Below are positions 26,122 through 36,800 of a stretch of DNA of 64,000 bases, piece after piece. Position 1 is the stretch's first letter; every line of letters starts with the position of its first letter. Position numbers and translations under genes: made by a program. Location of the stretch: contig NZ_FQWW01000011.1 in the NCBI RefSeq assembly GCF_900129795.1, positions 1-64,000 of the forward strand, written 5' to 3'. Source of the DNA: Flavobacterium sp. CF108 (lineage in GTDB: Bacteria; Bacteroidota; Bacteroidia; Flavobacteriales; Flavobacteriaceae). The notes under the pieces are model-generated. The model saw only the letters and a list, made by a program, of their open reading frames with translations. It ran no database searches and was not told the DNA's origin.

Positions 26122-28977
26122 TTATTTCTTTATAAAACGTTTTATTATTTTTTCTCCATCTTTTTCAAAAACAACAAAATAAATTCCTTGTCTCAAATGC
26201 GAAACATTTAAACTATTATCATTGCTTTTTTGTGATGAAACTACAGAACCTTGAGAATCTATTACTTTAACATTTCCTCCTGAAACATCTTTTGTAAAGA
26301 AAAGCGTTTCTGAAACCGGATTTGGATAAACATTAAATACAACATCTTTAACTTCATCCTCTATAACTGCTGAAGGCGCTCCTGCTCCAACTTTTGTAAT
26401 TCTAATCCAGTTGATATTCATTCCTGTATTTTGAATATAAATTCCGAAATTATACGTTCCTGCATTTACATTTACAGTTTGCGAAACCGTCTGCCAGTTT
26501 TGCCAGCCTCCGGTATTTGGAATATCAACATTTCCTAAAAGAATAGTTCCTCCGTTTAAATCAGATGATAATCTGCCGCCAGTTACGGCACTTGCCACTC
26601 TGTATTCAATTAAATAAGAACCCGTAGTTGGGAAATTAATATTGTTATACGCCAACCAGTCGCCCGTTTCTGTGTAGCCTACATTTGAACCTCCGCCAGT
26701 ATCTGTTGTAGCTTCAACCTGAATACCGCTCATTGCTGAATAATCTTCTGCCTGAATTAAACTAGAAGTCTGAGAAGTAGTTGTGGCAATTAATTTCCAT
26801 TGTCCACAAGTTTGGTTGTTGTTGTCCCATTGCTGCACATTGGCACCATTTGCAGTACTTGCTCCGGCAACCTCAACGATTCTTCCACTGTGTCTCGCAA
26901 CGATTTTATAAAAGCCATCGCCTGTAGAAACCAGAATGAATTGCTGATTTGTAGTTCCGTTATACGGATATTGCTCTACACTTACGCCATTTGCTGTATT
27001 GAAACCATTTACGTCTAAAGATTGTCCGCTGTGATTTGCAATAATTTTGTACAAACCATCACCTAAATGTGTAAACGTAAATTTTTGATTGTTTCCTGTA
27101 TTTGCAGTTCCTTGTTTGATACCAGCTCCGTTTGTTAAACTGGCATTCCAAACGTCCATATTTAGGTTACTGTTTCTATTTTGTAGAAAGAAGGTTTGAT
27201 TTCCTAAAGTGGTAACTCCGTTTGCTAAAATTCGAATCGAACTTACTTTATCATTCCAGGTTGTGTTTAAACATGAATTATCAGAATTAATTACAGTTGA
27301 AGCTCCGGTAAAATTATCATCCTGATATAAAATTGCCTGAAATCCCTGCGTAATTCTAAGTGACGAAATATCATCATTTAAAATGCCTAAAGAATTTAAA
27401 CGTGCCAGATTATAATCGCCAATAGTTAATCCGCCTGAGAAACCTGTATAATTACAATCTTTATAAGCGGTAATTACCCCAGTTGTTGGATTGATATTTC
27501 CTCCCGGTGGAATTGTTCCTGTAACCGAATAACTTCCGATAGAACCGTAAGCCGAATATCCACCGCTTCCGGCATTTCCTGCTCCGTTTCCATCAACGCC
27601 AACAAAATATTTACCAGCCGGAAGATTTACATTCATAGAAGCATTTAAAGCAAACGGATCAGAATTCCAATACGTTCCCATTTCTGTTCCTGCCGAATTA
27701 TATAATCTTAATAAAAGATGCAGGTTTCCGTCTCTTGAAACAGTGTTGGCATTTATAGAAACATTTCCGCCGCCAGTTGTAAATGTGAAGAAATCATAGT
27801 CAGCTGCACTTGAAATAATTCCATTTTTTTGATTGATTGCTCCACTTGCATTATAATCTAAAGTAGCTGCAGAAGCAGTATTATTTCCATAATCATCGCC
27901 GCGATATCCAACTCCAAATTTAGAACCTGCAATTGTCGCTACGTCATCTTGTAAATTGTTAGCAAAATTGTATTCACCTTTACTCCATTGTACAACAGGT
28001 CTGTAATATCCAGCACCCATAATTGGAGCCCAAGAAGTTCCGTCTAAACCTACGAAATAATCTTCAGTAGGATTCGTACGTCCGTCGTGACCCAAATCAA
28101 AAGTATGTCCAATTTCGTGAGAAGAAGCATCACCACCCGATTTTCCTGAAGTAATAAATACCCAGCAAGGCACATCATTATCCCAGTTAAAAGAACCAAT
28201 GTAAGCTACACCACCCGCACCCGGGGCCGCAGTATTTGTTGGCGTTACTACAACACGCATTCTTCTGTTTCTTGGGTAGGAATTAAAAACAGCTTCGCTT
28301 GTCGTTACGTTTAGATTAAAAGGTCTGTAATCTTCTGAAACTACTTCCCAATGCTGCTGAACTGCTGCATCGCTCATTCCAGAAGCGGCTGCATTAATCG
28401 CATTACCATTGTTCCAAAGATTTCCTGCGGGCATATAATAACCATCAAAATCTAATAAAACGCAGCCTGCAGCACCCGGTAAACTTTGAAGGTTTAATAA
28501 TGCCGGAGCAATTTCTGCCGCCGCTGTTGTTTTATTTGCTGCCTTTGATGGAAGATTTTTATAATCAATACAAACCAAAGTATTAATATCAACTTTTGAA
28601 ACAAAAGCATTTCCTTGTGCATCAGAGTAATATTTGTAGGCTTCTCTGGTTTTCTTTAAAATAATATGACCTTCAAGAGATTGATCTTTTATTCTAATAT
28701 AAAAAGAAGATTCTGCAACATTTTTAATTTCTCCAATTAAAAATTCACTTGACTGATCTGATTCTTTATAATTTATTTTTCCGTTAAAGCTTTTGGAATC
28801 GGCTGCCTGAAGCAGAATTGTTTTCTCCGGACCTTTTGCAGTTGTTGAAGAAACTAATCCATTTTTTATTTTATTCAAGAATGTTTTGCTCGAACCTAAA
28901 GAAGTCTGCGCCGCAGCAAAATATCCTAAGGAAAGAATCAAGAGTAAACTTAACCGAAATCTGTAATTATTTTTCAT
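26122..28977 (-). CDS. T9SS-secreted metzincin protease with crystallin, ricin and CBM6 modules
   Basis: 951 aa from the ATG at 28977 (signal peptide MKNNYRFRLSLLLILSLGYF.. ending FAAA); the frame continues to 29028 but without a sensible leader. Order of parts: propeptide (about 25-170), metalloprotease domain with HEIGHTFDLGH (H287, E288, H291, H297), the HExxHxxxxxH zinc site of metzincins, then a pre-peptidase-C-like beta domain (about 400-500), a beta/gamma-crystallin-like domain (YKDCNYTGFSGGLTIGDYN, about 515-590), a ricin-type beta-trefoil (about 600-735, twice NQKFTF/NQQFILV), CBM6 (about 740-865, LIQAEDYSAMSGIQVEATTD) and a C-terminal T9SS sorting domain (VYPNPVSETLFF..IIKRFIKK). 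Expected to be secreted or surface-bound and to cut proteins in a carbohydrate matrix. Confidence 0.9.
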   Translation of the reverse strand: MKNNYRFRLSLLLILSLGYFAAAQTSLGSSKTFLNKIKNGLVSSTTAKGPEKTILLQAADSKSFNGKINYKESDQSSEFLIGEIKNVAESSFYIRIKDQSLEGHIILKKTREAYKYYSDAQGNAFVSKVDINTLVCIDYKNLPSKAANKTTAAAEIAPALLNLQSLPGAAGCVLLDFDGYYMPAGNLWNNGNAINAAASGMSDAAVQQHWEVVSEDYRPFNLNVTTSEAVFNSYPRNRRMRVVVTPTNTAAPGAGGVAYIGSFNWDNDVPCWVFITSGKSGGDASSHEIGHTFDLGHDGRTNPTEDYFVGLDGTSWAPIMGAGYYRPVVQWSKGEYNFANNLQDDVATIAGSKFGVGYRGDDYGNNTASAATLDYNASGAINQKNGIISSAADYDFFTFTTGGGNVSINANTVSRDGNLHLLLRLYNSAGTEMGTYWNSDPFALNASMNVNLPAGKYFVGVDGNGAGNAGSGGYSAYGSIGSYSVTGTIPPGGNINPTTGVITAYKDCNYTGFSGGLTIGDYNLARLNSLGILNDDISSLRITQGFQAILYQDDNFTGASTVINSDNSCLNTTWNDKVSSIRILANGVTTLGNQTFFLQNRNSNLNMDVWNASLTNGAGIKQGTANTGNNQKFTFTHLGDGLYKIIANHSGQSLDVNGFNTANGVSVEQYPYNGTTNQQFILVSTGDGFYKIVARHSGRIVEVAGASTANGANVQQWDNNNQTCGQWKLIATTTSQTSSLIQAEDYSAMSGIQVEATTDTGGGSNVGYTETGDWLAYNNINFPTTGSYLIEYRVASAVTGGRLSSDLNGGTILLGNVDIPNTGGWQNWQTVSQTVNVNAGTYNFGIYIQNTGMNINWIRITKVGAGAPSAVIEDEVKDVVFNVYPNPVSETLFFTKDVSGGNVKVIDSQGSVVSSQKSNDNSLNVSHLRQGIYFVVFEKDGEKIIKRFIKK

Positions 28978-29025
28978 ATAATTGGGGTTAAAGGGGGTTA
29001 CAATATAGATTGAGTGTTTTTTAAT

Positions 29026-29165
29026 CACATAGAGACATAGATATCTTAATGGATAAAGACTTTTTTACTTGGCATTAGCAATCATAGCGTTTGACGATCA
29101 CTATGTGCAAAAACTAGTTTTTAAAAACCTTTTCCTTCAAAAGAAAAAATCTATGTTTCTATGTG
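29026..29165. repeat. Inverted repeat, CACATAGAGACATAGAT family
   Basis: Arms CACATAGAGACATAGAT (29026) and ATCTATGTTTCTATGTG (29149-29165), one mismatch, loop about 106 bp. It lies between the protease start and the GH18 terminator. Confidence 0.8.
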
Positions 29166-29186
29166 TATTAAAAAATATTCAATAAT

Positions 29187-29233
29187 AAAAGCACTACTCT
29201 TCTCTGCCGAAACAAAGAAGAAATAGTGCTTTT
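29187..29233 (-). terminator. Terminator of the GH18 chitinase gene
   Basis: AAAAGCACTA..TAGTGCTTTT arms extended by CTTCT/AGAAG, 8 nt past the GH18 stop on the minus strand. Confidence 0.8.
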
Positions 29234-29240
29234 TGAAAAC

Positions 29241-30878
29241 TTATTTTTTAATAAAACGTCTTACCGTTTTGATTCCATCTTTTTCTAATGAAATCAGGTA
29301 AATTCCTTTTTTCAAACCAGCAACATTAATGCTGTTGTTGTTTACTGTTTGTGATGAAACTGTAGCGCCGCCTTCAGAATTGATAACGCTTACATTTGCT
29401 CCGGAAACTTCTGAACTAAAGAAAAGTGTATCTTCTGTTGGGTTTGGATAAATAGTAACGCTTGCAATATCAGCAGAAGTTTCTGCAGCCGGAGCAGATT
29501 TAGCCACTAAACCAGAAGCTGATTTTGTGATTCTAAACCAGTTTAAATTTACTCCCGAAGCTTGAATATAGATTCCGAAATTATACGTTCCGGCATTTAC
29601 GTTTACCGTTTGCGTAATCGTCTGCCAGTTTTGCCATCCTCCAGTATTTGGTACATTAACAGCACCAAGCTGAATTGTTCCGGCATTTAAATCAGATGAT
29701 AATCTTGCTCCGTTAACGGCACTTGCCACTCTGTATTCAATTACATAATTACCAGATGTTGGAAAGTTAATATTGTAATATGCCATCCAGTCTCCTGTAT
29801 CAGCATAACCTACATTTAAACCTCCGCCAGTATCTGTTGTAGCTTCTGTTTGAACACCGCTCATTGTATTATAACTTTCGGCTTGTATTAAAGTTCCTGT
29901 TCCAGGAGGATTACTTCCAGTAATTACCTGATTGATGGCTGTTAATAATGATTTAGAACCTGTTGCATCCTGAGATAATTCCCAAATCATAACTCCGCCT
30001 GCGTTTTGAATCGCAAAAGTTGTTTTTGCTTTGATTGTTGGAATTCCGTTATAATAGATTGTATTTGCAACCTGATCCTGATTTTCTGCTCCCGGATATT
30101 GAGCTACGATATTAGCATAAGAAATTCCCTGATTTGCTGATGCTCCAAAACCATATCCGTAAAATGGTAATCCAATAATAGCTTTACTTGCAGGTAATCC
30201 TCTTCCTGTCCAGTAATTAAATTGGTTTACAGCCATGCTGTATGGAGAATGTTGTCCCGGATTATTTGGCTGCCATGGACCAGTTGCATCGTATGCCATG
30301 ATATTGATCCAGTCATAAGCAGCAAAAGTAGATGCAGGTACATTTGCACCACCATATCCTTCTGAAAGCGCTGACGAAATCAATTTACCATTGGCATGCA
30401 GTTTATTCGCCAAGGCAATAACAAATCCGCCGTAATCGCCGTTAATTGCCGGACCTTCTAAATCTACGTCGATTCCGTCAAAATTGTGAGCGACCACATA
30501 GTCGTACAGTTTTTGAATAAAAGCGGTACGGTTTCCCGGCGTAATTAAATTAAAATAATTGTCACGAATAGCACCGCCTTCAGAAATGGCACCTCCCCCA
30601 AGGGAAACAAAAACTTTAACGTTTTGAGCATGTGCAGTATTAATAATGGCATTATTTCCAGAATTAAAACTTAAATATCCGTTTGCATCAGGATTTTCGA
30701 ACGCAATATTAATGTGCGTTAATTTACTGTACTGGATAGTTCCTGCTAAAGCATTTAGATCAACCCAGTTCGGGACATAAGCGATTACTTTTTTCTGCTG
30801 GGCCGCAGCTAAGTTAAAAACACCCAACACTAAAATAATAATGCATTTCTGCAGCATTCTTCGGTAATTGTTTTTCAT
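29241..30878 (-). CDS. T9SS-secreted GH18 chitinase with CBM6
   Basis: 545 aa. A signal peptide (about 1-26) is followed by a GH18 barrel (about 27-320): KKVIAYVPNWVDLN first strand, SKLTHINIAF, VFVSLGGG, and the catalytic FDGIDVDLEG with acid Glu141 (DxxDxDxE intact). The later motifs INIMAYDATGPW and GVMIWELSQD are also typical. It hydrolyses beta-1,4-GlcNAc chains of chitin with substrate assistance. CBM6 follows (about 330-460) and then a T9SS domain ending VRRFIKK. Own terminator. Beside GH64 and GH16 beta-glucanase genes, all minus strand, so chitin is probably attacked as part of a fungal-type wall. Confidence 0.95.
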   Translation of the reverse strand: MKNNYRRMLQKCIIILVLGVFNLAAAQQKKVIAYVPNWVDLNALAGTIQYSKLTHINIAFENPDANGYLSFNSGNNAIINTAHAQNVKVFVSLGGGAISEGGAIRDNYFNLITPGNRTAFIQKLYDYVVAHNFDGIDVDLEGPAINGDYGGFVIALANKLHANGKLISSALSEGYGGANVPASTFAAYDWINIMAYDATGPWQPNNPGQHSPYSMAVNQFNYWTGRGLPASKAIIGLPFYGYGFGASANQGISYANIVAQYPGAENQDQVANTIYYNGIPTIKAKTTFAIQNAGGVMIWELSQDATGSKSLLTAINQVITGSNPPGTGTLIQAESYNTMSGVQTEATTDTGGGLNVGYADTGDWMAYYNINFPTSGNYVIEYRVASAVNGARLSSDLNAGTIQLGAVNVPNTGGWQNWQTITQTVNVNAGTYNFGIYIQASGVNLNWFRITKSASGLVAKSAPAAETSADIASVTIYPNPTEDTLFFSSEVSGANVSVINSEGGATVSSQTVNNNSINVAGLKKGIYLISLEKDGIKTVRRFIKK

Positions 30879-30931
30879 AATAAATTGTTTAATAGATTAA
30901 TAAAAATTTGTAAATATTGGGGGAAATGAAA

Positions 30932-31046
30932 AATTTTAGATTTTAGATTGCAGACTTTAGATTTTAGATCGGAATTTGGCTGTGCCAAATTTCAATTAAT
31001 TGATTTTGTAAATCAATCTAAAATCTAAAGTCTGAAATCTAAAATT
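30932..31046. repeat. Nested inverted repeat, TTTAGATTTTAGAT family
   Basis: Outer arms about 32 bp: AATTTTAGATTTTAGATTGC (from 30932) and its near complement ending at the GH64 stop codon. The inner pair AATTTGGC/GCCAAATT has a 3-nt loop. It shares its word with the 7-bp tandem repeat at 1-95. It probably also acts as the GH64 transcript end. Confidence 0.88.
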
Positions 31047-33714
31047 ATTTCTTGATGAAACGTTTGATCGTCTGTTTACCATCTTTTTCAAAAACAATAA
31101 AATAAATTCCTTGTTTCAAATGCGAAACGTCAAAACTGTTGTTATTGATTTTTTGAGTTGCTACAGTAGACCCCGTTTGTGAATCGACTATTTTTACGCT
31201 TCCGCCAGAAAGATCTGTCGTTACATAAAGTGTATTTTCTACCGGACTTGGATAAACATTTAAAGCAATTTCTGCCGGTTCTTCTGCTGGTTGAACCGAA
31301 GCTGTTTTAGCAGCTGCGCCCGCGCCAACTTTAGTAATTTTAATCCAGTTGATGTTCATTCCGGTATTTTGAATATAAATTCCGAAATTGTATGTTCCTG
31401 CATTTACATTTACCGTTTGTGAAACCGTCTGCCAGTTTTGCCATCCTCCTGTATTTGGAATATCAACATTTCCTAAAACAATGGTTCCTCCGTTTAAATC
31501 AGATGATAATCTGCCGCCTGTAACTGCACTTGCCACTCTGTACTCAATTAAATAAGAACCTGTTGTTGGGAAATTGATGCTGTTATACGCTAACCAGTCG
31601 CCTGTTTCTGTATAACCTACATTTGAGCCTCCACCAGTATCTGTAGTTGCTTCAACCTGAATTCCGCTCATTGCTGAGTAATCTTCGGCCTGAATTAAAA
31701 CTGAAGTCTGAGAACTTGTTGCCGGAACTAATTTCCATTGTCCGCAAGTCTGGTTGTTATTATCCCATTGCTGAACAATTGCGCCAGAAGCTGTACTTGC
31801 TCCTGCAACCTCAACAATTCTACCGCTGTGTCTTGCTACAATTTTATAGAAACCATCGCCTGTAGAAACCAATACAAACTGCTGATTTGTTGTTGCATTG
31901 TATGGATATTGCTCTAAACGCGCGCCATTTGCTTTATTGAAATTATTGATATCTAAAGACTGACTGCTGTGATTCGCAATAATTTTGTACAATCCATCGC
32001 CTAAATGTGTAAAAGTGAATTTCTGATTGTTGCCTGAATTCAACGCACCTTGATTAATTCCTGCTCCGTTAGATAAACTTGCGTTCCAAACGTCCATATA
32101 TAAACCGCTGTTTCTGTTTTGTAAAAAGAAAGTCTGGTTTCCTAAAGTTGTAGTTCCGTTTGCAAGGATTCTGATAGAAGTTACTTTATCATTCCAAGTT
32201 GTGTTTAAACAAGAATTATCAGAATTAATTACTGTTGAAGCTCCGGTAAAATTATCATCCTGATATAAAATCGCCTGATAACCCTGCGTGATTTTTAATG
32301 AAGAAATATCATCATTTAAAACGCCTAAAGTATTTAAACGAGCCAAGTTATAATCTCCAATAGTTAATCCGCCAGAGAAACCTGTGTAGTTACAATCTTT
32401 ATAAACTGTAATAACATCTGTCGAAGCCGGAACCGAAGGAACCGTTCCTGCATAACCTCCAAAAACTGCAATTACTTTTGTTGGCTGCGGCGAATGCAAT
32501 GATGGTGACTGATCTGCAACATCATCATAAGCAAAACCATAAGCTAAATTATCAATGCTGATTCCCGGTAAATGCCAGAATTTAGAATAATGGTTTGTTG
32601 GGTTTACCTGATAATATTTTGAAGCATCATACCAGTTTTGCTGTCCTGGATTTGCTGTTGTAGTGTTTACAACGTGTCTATTAATTGCAGCTGTTAATTG
32701 TGCCTGAATAACAAGATCTAAATCTCCGTCGACTAATCTTCTGTCCAGAACACCTTTTCCTTCAAGTGCTTCCTGAGTACTTGGTCTGTATTGAACTCTT
32801 CCTGTACGGCCAACAAATCCTCCAGATTGCCCAACCATTTCAAGCTGTTCGCCAATAACTCTTCCTTTAAAAACTCCGGCATCTCCGGCATAAAAAATTA
32901 AATCTTCATTTTTATATTTATTCCAAATAGCGTCGATATAAGATTTTAAATAATTGGCTTGCGGCCCAACTGTTGTTCCTCCTGTTCCATCTGCAAAAGC
33001 TGGTGTTTTTGACGGAGCTGTAATTTCACCTGTTGTATTGTTAACACAGCCTTGAAATTCTGATGGAACATTGGCTTTAAAAGCGGCAACAATATCAGCG
33101 TGGTTTTTTAATTCTCCAACTTTCTTTTGATATCCGTTTGCACCAAATAATTCCAATCCCATTGGATATTTATATGAATCTACTCTTGAAGGATTTCCGA
33201 AGAAACCATATTGATTGTTCGTTAATTCGATTATTTCATATAAAATTCCCTGATTTGGATCTGTTGCATTCAACGGATTTGGCGATGTATATCCCGAAGG
33301 AGCTCCATTGGCACCAAAAAAGTAAAAATACAACTGCGAACCTTTAGAAATAAAAACCCTGCAGCCTGCAATTAATGGCAGTGTGAAAGTTTTATTTGGA
33401 ATTTCGCTCAGCTTGGTAAAACAAGCTGCGTATTTTGAATTTTGTCCCGGTCCGGTATTTCCTCCAATTGTTGGCCCCGTAACGGTATTGTAAGAAGAAC
33501 TCATTGGTAAAACCTGACTTGTTTTGGCATTTACCCAAACATGGTTTCCGGTGGTATAATCAATACCAACAATAGCTACATACAATTCATTATCATTAAA
33601 TGTAGAAGTATTACTGATCGTAAAAGGAATTGCTCCCTGCCCGAACATAAAATTTGAAAACACCAGAAACAGTGCTGTCAGTAGTGAAAATCTTTGAAGT
33701 TTATTTTTTTTCAT
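31045..33714 (-). CDS. T9SS-secreted GH64 beta-1,3-glucanase with crystallin, ricin and CBM6 modules
   Basis: 889 aa. Signal peptide 1-25. The catalytic part (about 27-430) matches the GH64/thaumatin-like family as I recall it: AIPFTISNTSTFNDNELYVA opening, ACFTKLSEIP, CRVFISKGSQLYFYF, PMGLELFGANGY and ISIDNLAYGFAYDDV near its end. GH64 enzymes release laminari-oligosaccharides from beta-1,3-glucan. Then follow a crystallin-like domain (about 440-515), a ricin trefoil (about 525-660), CBM6 (about 665-790) and the T9SS domain (VYPSPVENTLYV..TIKRFIKK). This whole tail is almost identical to that of the metzincin gene. It sits between GH18 and GH16 genes. Confidence 0.92.
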   Translation of the reverse strand: MKKNKLQRFSLLTALFLVFSNFMFGQGAIPFTISNTSTFNDNELYVAIVGIDYTTGNHVWVNAKTSQVLPMSSSYNTVTGPTIGGNTGPGQNSKYAACFTKLSEIPNKTFTLPLIAGCRVFISKGSQLYFYFFGANGAPSGYTSPNPLNATDPNQGILYEIIELTNNQYGFFGNPSRVDSYKYPMGLELFGANGYQKKVGELKNHADIVAAFKANVPSEFQGCVNNTTGEITAPSKTPAFADGTGGTTVGPQANYLKSYIDAIWNKYKNEDLIFYAGDAGVFKGRVIGEQLEMVGQSGGFVGRTGRVQYRPSTQEALEGKGVLDRRLVDGDLDLVIQAQLTAAINRHVVNTTTANPGQQNWYDASKYYQVNPTNHYSKFWHLPGISIDNLAYGFAYDDVADQSPSLHSPQPTKVIAVFGGYAGTVPSVPASTDVITVYKDCNYTGFSGGLTIGDYNLARLNTLGVLNDDISSLKITQGYQAILYQDDNFTGASTVINSDNSCLNTTWNDKVTSIRILANGTTTLGNQTFFLQNRNSGLYMDVWNASLSNGAGINQGALNSGNNQKFTFTHLGDGLYKIIANHSSQSLDINNFNKANGARLEQYPYNATTNQQFVLVSTGDGFYKIVARHSGRIVEVAGASTASGAIVQQWDNNNQTCGQWKLVPATSSQTSVLIQAEDYSAMSGIQVEATTDTGGGSNVGYTETGDWLAYNSINFPTTGSYLIEYRVASAVTGGRLSSDLNGGTIVLGNVDIPNTGGWQNWQTVSQTVNVNAGTYNFGIYIQNTGMNINWIKITKVGAGAAAKTASVQPAEEPAEIALNVYPSPVENTLYVTTDLSGGSVKIVDSQTGSTVATQKINNNSFDVSHLKQGIYFIVFEKDGKQTIKRFIKK

Positions 33715-33892
33715 ATCTAAATAATTGTGGGTTTATGTAAATAGATTCTAAACTGAAGCCATGTTCTAAACAATGACTTTTTAATCATCCGTCAGGTGCA
33801 ATTATTTGGTGCTATCCATTTAAATTTAATTCCAGCTTACAATTGAATGAGAGGGTTTATTTTAAAACAAACTACACCCAACGGATTTTTAA

Positions 33893-36800
33893 TTATTTCT
33901 TAATTAGCTTTTTTGTCCAGCTTTTTTGATCTGATTTGAAATTCAGAATATAAATTCCTTTTGTCAGTCTGCTCAAATCAATTACGCTTTCACTTGCTTC
34001 TTTCTCCGGTTTATTCTGAAGAACCAGCGTTCCTGAATTGTCATAAATCGTGATGATTTTATTATCTAAATTTTCAGGAATGGCAACTTGAATGTAGTTA
34101 CTTGCGGGATTTGGATAGATGGCAAAAACAACACTTTCAGGCGCACTTTCTTCAACTATAACATTTGCTTTTTTAGCTGCAGAAGCAGATCCGTAGGCTT
34201 CAATTTCATATAATGAATATCCGTAAGGAGCCAAAGCTTTTGTTGTACATAAAATACGCAGGTATCTTCCTGTTCCGCTTACGGTTAAATCATCCGTTCC
34301 TCCATCGCTGGCAGTTTGTGTATTGATAGTTTCGTTTTCGGTAAAAACATTATCTGTAGAAAGCTGTACTTTGTATTGCGTTGCAAAAGCTGCTTCCCAT
34401 TTCAATACTATACGATTAAGGTTGTAGTTACTTCCTAAATCAACATAAATCCATTCTGTCGCATTCGCAAAAGAACTTGCCCATCTTGAAACTGTTCCGT
34501 CTCCGTCTGTAGCTTTACTGGCTGACAATGTTGCATTTTCTTCTGTAGAAGCTGTAGCCGTTTTCGACAAAGCTAAATTTACATTCGGATTTGCTGTGAT
34601 ATTTCTAACAATAACATCGCTGAAAACTCCTGTTCCTAAAGTTCCGTTTGCGTGAGAGGTAACTGCCATTCCAACATAAATGGTATTTGCCATTGCAATT
34701 GTTTTTGGAGTTCCAAGTTGTGTCCACGTTGTACCGTTATCAGATGTATAAGATGTAAATACATTTCCTGCACGAACCACACGAACCCATTTTGGAGCTG
34801 TTCCCGCGGCAACATCTGCAACCGTTACTCCCGAAGTAGCATTTCTTGATAAAAATTCAACGCCAGCGGCTGGTGTAACATCTGTCATAGCGTGTTTAGA
34901 AGTCGCTGTAAGTGTTTCTCTAAACATTACTCCCGCTTTTGCGTATGTATTCGTATTGGTTAACGAATTTACTTTGGCAATAATTTCTGCATCACCAGTA
35001 ATAGATTGATTTACAAACTGAAATTGATCGCTGGTTTCCCAAATATCCGTTCCAGAACCTTTAATAGTGAAAGTTCCGCTAGAATGTGTTGCTTCGCCCG
35101 CTGGTGTTACCGCACCTAAATCTGTACTAACCCATGGTGCAGGTAATCCAACTGGAGTTTCTGTCGAAACTAAATTTAAAGCTCTTAAATTGTCAAAATA
35201 ATACGTGTTTCCAGAATTTGTTCCCGGCTCGTATAAGAAAACAAAACGGTTTACTTCACTGTCTAAAGTCGAAGCGTCTGGCGTGCTTACATACGTAAAA
35301 GTTACGGTATGCCAAGTATTGGTTTGTTTTACAACTCCTTGATAAATACTGTGTCTTCCTACCGGATAATTTGACGGAACCGAAGCACTGCTTTCTGCCT
35401 GCCATGAAATAACAGATCCAACCGGAGCCGATGTATAAACATCCATAGCGAATTTTTTAGTTCCGCTTTTGAAATCTCCAATATTGGTTAAAGTCGTATT
35501 GAATGAGAAATTATCATACAATTCTGTTGACTTACGAACATATCTTCCAACGTTTGAAGATGTATTAATTCCTGTCGCACTTGGGTTAGCTACGTTTGCT
35601 GTATAAGTTCCTATAGCGTCTCTAAATGTAATATTGTGAACAGTTTGATAATCTTCATAAACAACTCCAGGTGTGAATGTATCTGGAAGTTTGGTTGCTC
35701 CAATTCTGATATTATCAAAATAATACGTATCGCTTGTAAAAGAACCTGAGTTAAGCAATAAAACCATTTGGTTTACTGCCAAATTCGAAGTTCCTGCATC
35801 CGGGCTTGAATTGAAATAGAAAGTCAACGTTTCCCATTGGTTTTGTTTCGTTGTAATCGCAACGTAATTACTGTTTCTTCCTGTTGGGTAATTGGCAGGA
35901 AGTGAAGTTGCGCTGTTTTCTAAATTCAAACTTACAACCGTACCAATTGGTGCCGATGTATACACATCAATCATGATTTTATTGGTCTGATTTTTTAGTA
36001 AACCAGCATCTTCTATTGTGCTTTGCGTATTAAAGAAAAGTACATCGTATTGTTCAGTTACGTTTCTAACATATCTCGCCACATTTGCAGACGAGTTAAC
36101 AGCGTTTGAACCCGGATTTGCCACTACAGAATACGTTCCCGTTGTAGTTCCTTTTATAATTTTGTTGATGCCGTCGTAATTCTGCAATACGTCTGTGGCA
36201 ACAATTGGTTTTTCTGGTGTAGCTCTTGTCAACAGGTTATCAAAATAATAGGTTGCTCCAGAATTTGAATTTGATTCAAAAAGTAAAGCCACATTATTAA
36301 TCGTTAAAGCGCTTGTATTGGCATCGATAATTTTTTCGAATTCAAACTCAATCGTCTCCCATTTGTTCTGAACTGTTGTAGTCGCTTTGTAACCGCTGTG
36401 TCTTCCTAACGGATAATTTGTCGCTGTGGTTACATTGCTATTTTCTAACTGCAGTGAAACTTTAGTTCCAACCGGAGCCGAAGTATACAAATCAAAAGAA
36501 ATTCTTTTTCTTCCGTATACGTAATCGTTCGCATTGCTGATTACTACGTTTTTGATATTGAAAACATCGTACAATTCAGAAGAATTACGAACATATCTTC
36601 CTACCAAAGCCGAAGTATTGATTCCGGTTGCAGAAGGATTTGCTACGGCTTCTGTTAAAACTCCCGTTTTGTTTCCGTAAACAACATTTCTGTTCGTTTG
36701 AAAATCTTCCTGAATTTTCTCTACAGGAATTGCAGGTTCTGTCGCTACAGCCAATTTATACGTATTTGCTGTACAGCCAGAAGTTGTTGCTGTTACCGAA

